In this document: positions 6,406 to 9,735 of the stretch, one piece after another
How the letters are laid out: each line of letters starts with the position of its first letter
How positions within the stretch are numbered: position 1 is the stretch's first letter
Assembly (NCBI GenBank): GCA_021199135.1
Contig: JAJQIQ010000034.1
Span: 1-9,735, forward strand
Length of the DNA stretch: 9,735 nucleotides
Direction: 5' to 3'
Origin: Clostridiales bacterium
GTDB lineage: Bacteria; Bacillota; Clostridia; Lachnospirales; Lachnospiraceae
The notes under the pieces: model-generated
Seen by the model: only the letters and a program-made list of their open reading frames with translations
Database searches by the model: none
Told to the model about the DNA's origin: nothing
Made by a program: the position numbers and the translations under genes

Positions 6406-7905
6406 ATGGCGGAGCAGAACAACAACGCAAAAGGTGGGCAGCAGGATGTAAACCAGCTTCTTACGGTGCGCCGCGAGAAGCTTCAGGAACTGCAGGACGG
6501 CGGGAAGGACCCGTTTGTCATCACAAAATACGACGTGACGCACCACAGCACGGACATCACAGAAAATTACGACGCGCTCGAGGGGAAGGACGTCTCGATC
6601 GCGGGGCGCATGATGTTCAAGCGCGTCATGGGCAAGGCCTCGTTCTGCAACATCCAGGACTTGAGGGGCAGCATCCAGGTCTATGTGACGAGGGACGACC
6701 TGGGCGAGGAGGCGTACCGCGATTTCAAGCGCGACGACGTCGGGGACATCCTCGGAATCAAGGGCTTTGTTTTCAAGACACAGACCGGCGAGATCACGGT
6801 TCACGCGAAGTCCGTCACGATGCTCTCGAAGAGCCTACAGATCCTCCCCGAAAAATACCACGGCCTGATCGACACGGACATGCGATACCGCCAGCGCTAT
6901 GTTGATCTCATCATGAACCCGGAAGTCAAGGAGACCTTCATAAAGCGTTCAAAAATCATCCGCGAAATCAGAAGTTTTTTGGACGAGAGGGGTTTCATGG
7001 AGGTCGAGACGCCGATGCTCGTCAGCAACGCGGGAGGCGCGGCGGCGCGGCCTTTCGAGACGCACTACAACGCGCTTGACGAGGACGTAAAGCTCCGCAT
7101 CTCGCTTGAATTATATTTAAAGAGGCTGATAGTCGGCGGGCTCGAGAGAGTATACGAGATCGGCAGGGTCTTCCGCAACGAGGGAGTCGACACGCGCCAC
7201 AACCCGGAGTTCACGCTGATGGAGCTCTACCAAGCGTACACGGACTACGAGGGCATGATGGAGCTGACGGAGAGCATGTTCCGCCATCTCGCGGAGACGG
7301 TCTGCGGCAGCACGAAAATCACATATAACGGAATCGAGATCGACCTCGGGAAGCCCTTCGAGAGGCTTACGATGAATGACGCGATAAAGAAATATGCGGG
7401 CGTGGATTTCGACGCGGTGCCAGATGACGACGCAGCGAAGGCGCTTGCGCGGGAGCACCACATCGAGTACGAGGAGCGGCACAAGCGCGGCGACATAATA
7501 AATCTTTTCTTCGAGGAATACTGCGAGAAAGAGCTGATTCAGCCGACGTTTATCATGGATCACCCGATTGAGATCTCGCCGCTTACGAAGAAGAAGCCGT
7601 CCGACCCGACGAAGGTCGAGCGCTTCGAGCTTTTTATTAATACTTGGGAGATGTGCAACGCCTACTCCGAGCTCAACGACCCGATCGATCAGCGCGAGCG
7701 CTTCGCGGCGCAGGATGCGGCTTTCGCGGCGGGTGACGAGGAGGCCAACCACACTGACGAGGACTTTTTGAACGCCCTCGAGATCGGCATGCCCCCGACC
7801 GGAGGCATCGGCTACGGCATCGACCGCCTCGTCATGCTCCTCACTGACTCCGCCGCCATCCGCGACGTCATCTTCTTCCCGACGATGCGGAGCCTGGAAC
7901 AGTGA
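6406..7905 (+). CDS. lysS: Lysyl-tRNA synthetase, class II
   Basis: Charges tRNA-Lys with lysine in an ATP-dependent reaction in the cytosol. The 499-residue protein has the class IIb layout. The N-terminal OB-fold anticodon-binding domain (about 63-140) holds [19 protein letters not shown]. The catalytic domain shows motif 1 around [15 protein letters not shown] (191-205), motif 2 as [20 protein letters not shown] (251-270) with the ATP-binding Arg, the lysine-site stretch [20 protein letters not shown] (407-426), and motif 3 [14 protein letters not shown] (466-479). The C-terminus DVIFFPTMR is canonical. It starts with ATG after GAAAGG. No T-box leader (conserved T-box sequence or terminator) is present upstream, so the gene probably depends on the greA promoter. 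The stop is only 17 bases before the hydrolase gene. Confidence 0.97.
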   Translation: MAEQNNNAKGGQQDVNQLLTVRREKLQELQDGGKDPFVITKYDVTHHSTDITENYDALEGKDVSIAGRMMFKRVMGKASFCNIQDLRGSIQVYVTRDDLGEEAYRDFKRDDVGDILGIKGFVFKTQTGEITVHAKSVTMLSKSLQILPEKYHGLIDTDMRYRQRYVDLIMNPEVKETFIKRSKIIREIRSFLDERGFMEVETPMLVSNAGGAAARPFETHYNALDEDVKLRISLELYLKRLIVGGLERVYEIGRVFRNEGVDTRHNPEFTLMELYQAYTDYEGMMELTESMFRHLAETVCGSTKITYNGIEIDLGKPFERLTMNDAIKKYAGVDFDAVPDDDAAKALAREHHIEYEERHKRGDIINLFFEEYCEKELIQPTFIMDHPIEISPLTKKKPSDPTKVERFELFINTWEMCNAYSELNDPIDQRERFAAQDAAFAAGDEEANHTDEDFLNALEIGMPPTGGIGYGIDRLVMLLTDSAAIRDVIFFPTMRSLEQ

Positions 7906-7911
7906 AATAAT

Positions 7912-7916
7912 AGGTG
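7912..7916 (+). promoter_or_regulatory. Ribosome-binding site that fixes the hydrolase start
   Basis: AGGTG lies 6 bases before the ATG at 7923. The in-frame GTG at 7914 overlaps this site and has no site of its own, so I reject the longer start. Confidence 0.65.
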
Positions 7917-7922
7917 AATTTT

Positions 7923-8597
7923 ATGAAAACATTTACCATAGGGAAAAAAGAGATATCGGTCTACCCGGCGAAAGAGGCGGGCAGGCCGGTTATATATTTA
8001 AACAGCTTTGCGAGCGAGGCGGGAAAGATACTGGGGGTGCTGGAGAAGATGGGGCATCCTGACTTTACGCTTGTCGCCATCTGCAAGCTCGAGTGGGATC
8101 ACGACATGGCGCCGTGGGATATCCCACCGATTTCCAAGCTCGACACGCCCTGCACCGGGGGCGCGGACGATTACCTCAAATTATTGACGGAAAAAATAAT
8201 GCCGGAGGCGGAGAAAAACATCGACGGGGAGCCCGCGTGGAGGGGAATCGCAGGGTATTCGCTGGCGGGCCTTTTTGCAATCTATTCCATCTACAGGACG
8301 GATATTTTTTCGCGGGCAGCGAGCATGTCGGGCTCGCTCTGGTTTCCGAAAATTAAGGAATTCATATTTGAAAATGAGCCGATGAAAATGCCGGAGCGCA
8401 TATATTTTTCGCTCGGCGACAAGGAGTGCAAGACGCGCAACAAGTACCTCAAGGTCGTGCAGAAAAATACAGAGGAGATTGAAAATTTTTATTCAGAAAA
8501 AGGGATTAATACCGTGTTTAAATTAAATCCGGGGAATCACTATGTGAACGCGGCGGAGCGGTCTGCCGCGGGGCTTTTGTGGATATTGGAGGAATGA
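7923..8597 (+). CDS. Esterase-like alpha/beta hydrolase (Fes/IroE-type fold)
   Basis: A 224-residue cytosolic protein (no signal peptide or membrane segment) that looks like the putative-esterase family, which includes siderophore esterases and related acyl hydrolases. The nucleophile elbow is GYSLAG (111-116) with Ser113; it is followed by the family's MSGSLWFP (135-142). The likely catalytic acid is in FSLGDKE (162-168), probably Asp166, and the catalytic base is His206 in NPGNHY (203-208). ATG 7923 is chosen over the GTG at 7914. The gene is more AT-rich than greA and lysS, with ATA, AAA and TTA codons, which may mean lower expression or more recent arrival. Its stop overlaps the next start by one base (TGATG), so it is coupled to the adenylation enzyme. 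That suggests it hydrolyses or releases an ester or thioester in the same pathway. The substrate is unknown. Confidence 0.8.
   Translation: MKTFTIGKKEISVYPAKEAGRPVIYLNSFASEAGKILGVLEKMGHPDFTLVAICKLEWDHDMAPWDIPPISKLDTPCTGGADDYLKLLTEKIMPEAEKNIDGEPAWRGIAGYSLAGLFAIYSIYRTDIFSRAASMSGSLWFPKIKEFIFENEPMKMPERIYFSLGDKECKTRNKYLKVVQKNTEEIENFYSEKGINTVFKLNPGNHYVNAAERSAAGLLWILEE
8588..8592 (+). promoter_or_regulatory. Ribosome-binding site of the adenylation gene
   Basis: GGAGG inside the last hydrolase codons lies 4 bases before the ATG at 8597 and only 1 base before the ATG at 8594. This favours 8597 and a TGATG stop/start overlap. Confidence 0.65.
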
Positions 8598-9735
8598 TGG
8601 ACACTGTATATTCACTTTTTGAAAATGTCGCAAAGAATCACAGGGACGAGACGGCGATAATTGAAAACAGCAGGACGATGACGTTTGGCGAGCTCTTGGA
8701 CTTGGTCGATGGAATCGCGGAGGGTTTTCCGAAAGGAACCTGCAATGTCGGGATCGTGATGCGGCACCGCGCGGAGATGATTGCCGTGATTCTTGCGGCA
8801 TTAAAGCGCGGGGCGGCATATATCCCGGCGGAGCCGGACTTCCCGACGGGACGCATCCACGACATGATGAGCGAGGCTCAGGTGGACTTTGTGCTGACAG
8901 ACAGGGCTTATGCGCACAAGCTGAAGGGCTTTGACGTGAAGCTCGCGGAGTGCGGGGCGTGTGAAAAGATCAGCATCTCAAATTCGCCTGATGACGCAGG
9001 AATGGCTAAGCCCGAGGATCCTGCGTATGTCCTGTACACGTCGGGGACAACGGGGCGGCCGAAGGGGGTCTGCGTCTCAAATAGCAACGTCTGCCATTAT
9101 GTCAGGGCTTTTTATGACGAGTTTCACCCAGGGCCGGGCGACATAATGCTTCAGTATTCGGTGTGCTCGTTTGACATTTTCGTGGAGGAAGTTTTTACAA
9201 GCCTCCTAAACGGTGCGGCGCTCGCGATTCCCTCGGACGACGACATGACAGGCATCCGCCCGCTCATGAATTTCATCGAGCGGCACGGAGTCACGATGGT
9301 AAGCGGATTCCCGTATCTTCTGGCGGAGATGAACCACCTGCCGCAGATCCCGAAAACCTTGAGGCTCCTCATAAGCGGGGGCGACGTGCTCCGGGGAGTC
9401 TACGTCGACAGGCTCATAAAACAGGCGGAGGTCTACAACACCTACGGACCGTCCGAGACGACGGTATGCGCCTCATATTACCGGTGCGACGGAAATGTCC
9501 TCGAGGACGGGACATATCCGATAGGTCATCCGGTAAAGGACGCAAAGATCGTCATCCTAGGCAAAAACGGAAACGAGGTTCCCATCGGGGAGACGGGCGA
9601 GATCTGCATCACCGGGGGAGGCGTGTCGCTAGGGTATATCGGAGACCACGACGAGGAAAATCGGGCGTTTGAGCGGCTCGCGGACGGGAGCTCGATGTAC
9701 CACAGCGGCGATCTCGGGTACATCCTGCCGGACGG
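8597..9735 (+). CDS. Amino-acid adenylation (NRPS-type) enzyme, 3' end outside window
   Basis: 379 codons are visible and the frame is still open at the right edge. It activates a carboxylic acid, probably an amino acid, as acyl-AMP for loading onto a carrier protein. The adenylation core motifs appear in order: A2 around LKRGAAYIPAEPDFP (69-83), A3 LYTSGTTGRPKGV (147-159), A4 FDIFVEEVF (192-200), A5 NTYGPSETT (281-289), A6 GEICITGGGVSLGYI (334-348) and A7 YHSGDLG (368-374). Asp193 matches the residue that holds the amino group in NRPS domains, which argues for an amino acid over a fatty or aryl acid. No condensation domain precedes the adenylation domain, so this is either a starter module or a stand-alone ligase; whether a carrier, condensation or reductase domain follows is not visible. 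D-alanine ligase DltA is a less likely alternative, as its FDLS-type A4 is absent. It overlaps the hydrolase stop by one base. Confidence 0.9.
   Translation, partial: MDTVYSLFENVAKNHRDETAIIENSRTMTFGELLDLVDGIAEGFPKGTCNVGIVMRHRAEMIAVILAALKRGAAYIPAEPDFPTGRIHDMMSEAQVDFVLTDRAYAHKLKGFDVKLAECGACEKISISNSPDDAGMAKPEDPAYVLYTSGTTGRPKGVCVSNSNVCHYVRAFYDEFHPGPGDIMLQYSVCSFDIFVEEVFTSLLNGAALAIPSDDDMTGIRPLMNFIERHGVTMVSGFPYLLAEMNHLPQIPKTLRLLISGGDVLRGVYVDRLIKQAEVYNTYGPSETTVCASYYRCDGNVLEDGTYPIGHPVKDAKIVILGKNGNEVPIGETGEICITGGGVSLGYIGDHDEENRAFERLADGSSMYHSGDLGYILPD

Noticed and set aside
7117..7752. A 211-codon minus-strand frame inside lysS
   Set aside because: In register with lysS and explained by missing TTA/CTA/TCA codons.
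160..9692. About twenty GAGCTC sites, far above chance for six bases
   Set aside because: Nearly all are the preferred codon pair GAG-CTC (Glu-Leu); this is codon bias, not a restriction or recombination signal.

Overview
The window is a densely packed, all-plus-strand piece of a bacterial chromosome. It has short ribosome-binding sites rich in AGGAGG, a GC-leaning codon choice (GAG, CTC, GAC, AAG) broken by AT-rich codon patches, and the order birA - small acidic ORF - coaX - dusB - greA - lysS. Together these point to a Firmicute of class Clostridia, most likely a Lachnospiraceae-type gut or rumen anaerobe of fairly high GC. That assignment is inferred from gene order and protein style, not from a marker gene.

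Layout. Bases 1-1514 hold the 3' part of a large, unrecognised, acidic, coiled-coil-like protein whose start lies left of the window. A 99-bp gap follows. It carries a good promoter (TTGCAA, 17 bp, TGG-TATCAT) overlapping a perfect 11-bp inverted repeat. Next comes a tight five-gene unit: ornithine carbamoyltransferase (1614-2603), the biotin-protein ligase/repressor BirA (2613-3593), a small acidic protein of unknown function (3586-3927), type III pantothenate kinase CoaX (3934-4716) and the tRNA-dihydrouridine synthase DusB (4717-5703). Junctions are between -8 and +9 bases, so they are almost certainly co-transcribed.

A second unit starts from a perfect consensus promoter (TTGACA, 17 bp, TATAAT; 5690-5718) whose -35 box lies inside the last codons of dusB. 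It has a roughly 110-nt leader with a terminator-like hairpin, then greA (5836-6321) and lysS (6406-7905). No terminator is visible after lysS. An esterase-like alpha/beta hydrolase (7923-8597) follows 17 bases later. Its stop codon overlaps the start of an amino-acid adenylation (NRPS-type) protein that runs off the right edge (8597-9735).

How it fits together. The left and middle parts are housekeeping: arginine/citrulline metabolism, cofactor attachment and CoA synthesis (BirA, CoaX), tRNA modification (DusB), transcript-cleavage rescue of RNA polymerase (GreA) and tRNA-Lys charging (LysS). The right end looks accessory: a hydrolase and an adenylation enzyme that probably open a small nonribosomal-peptide or amino-acid-activation locus, apparently reading on from the greA-lysS transcript. 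The points most worth a second look are that right-edge pair, the greA leader, the palindrome at the argF promoter, and the two unrecognised proteins. I saw no tRNA, rRNA, CRISPR array, insertion sequence or phage gene.
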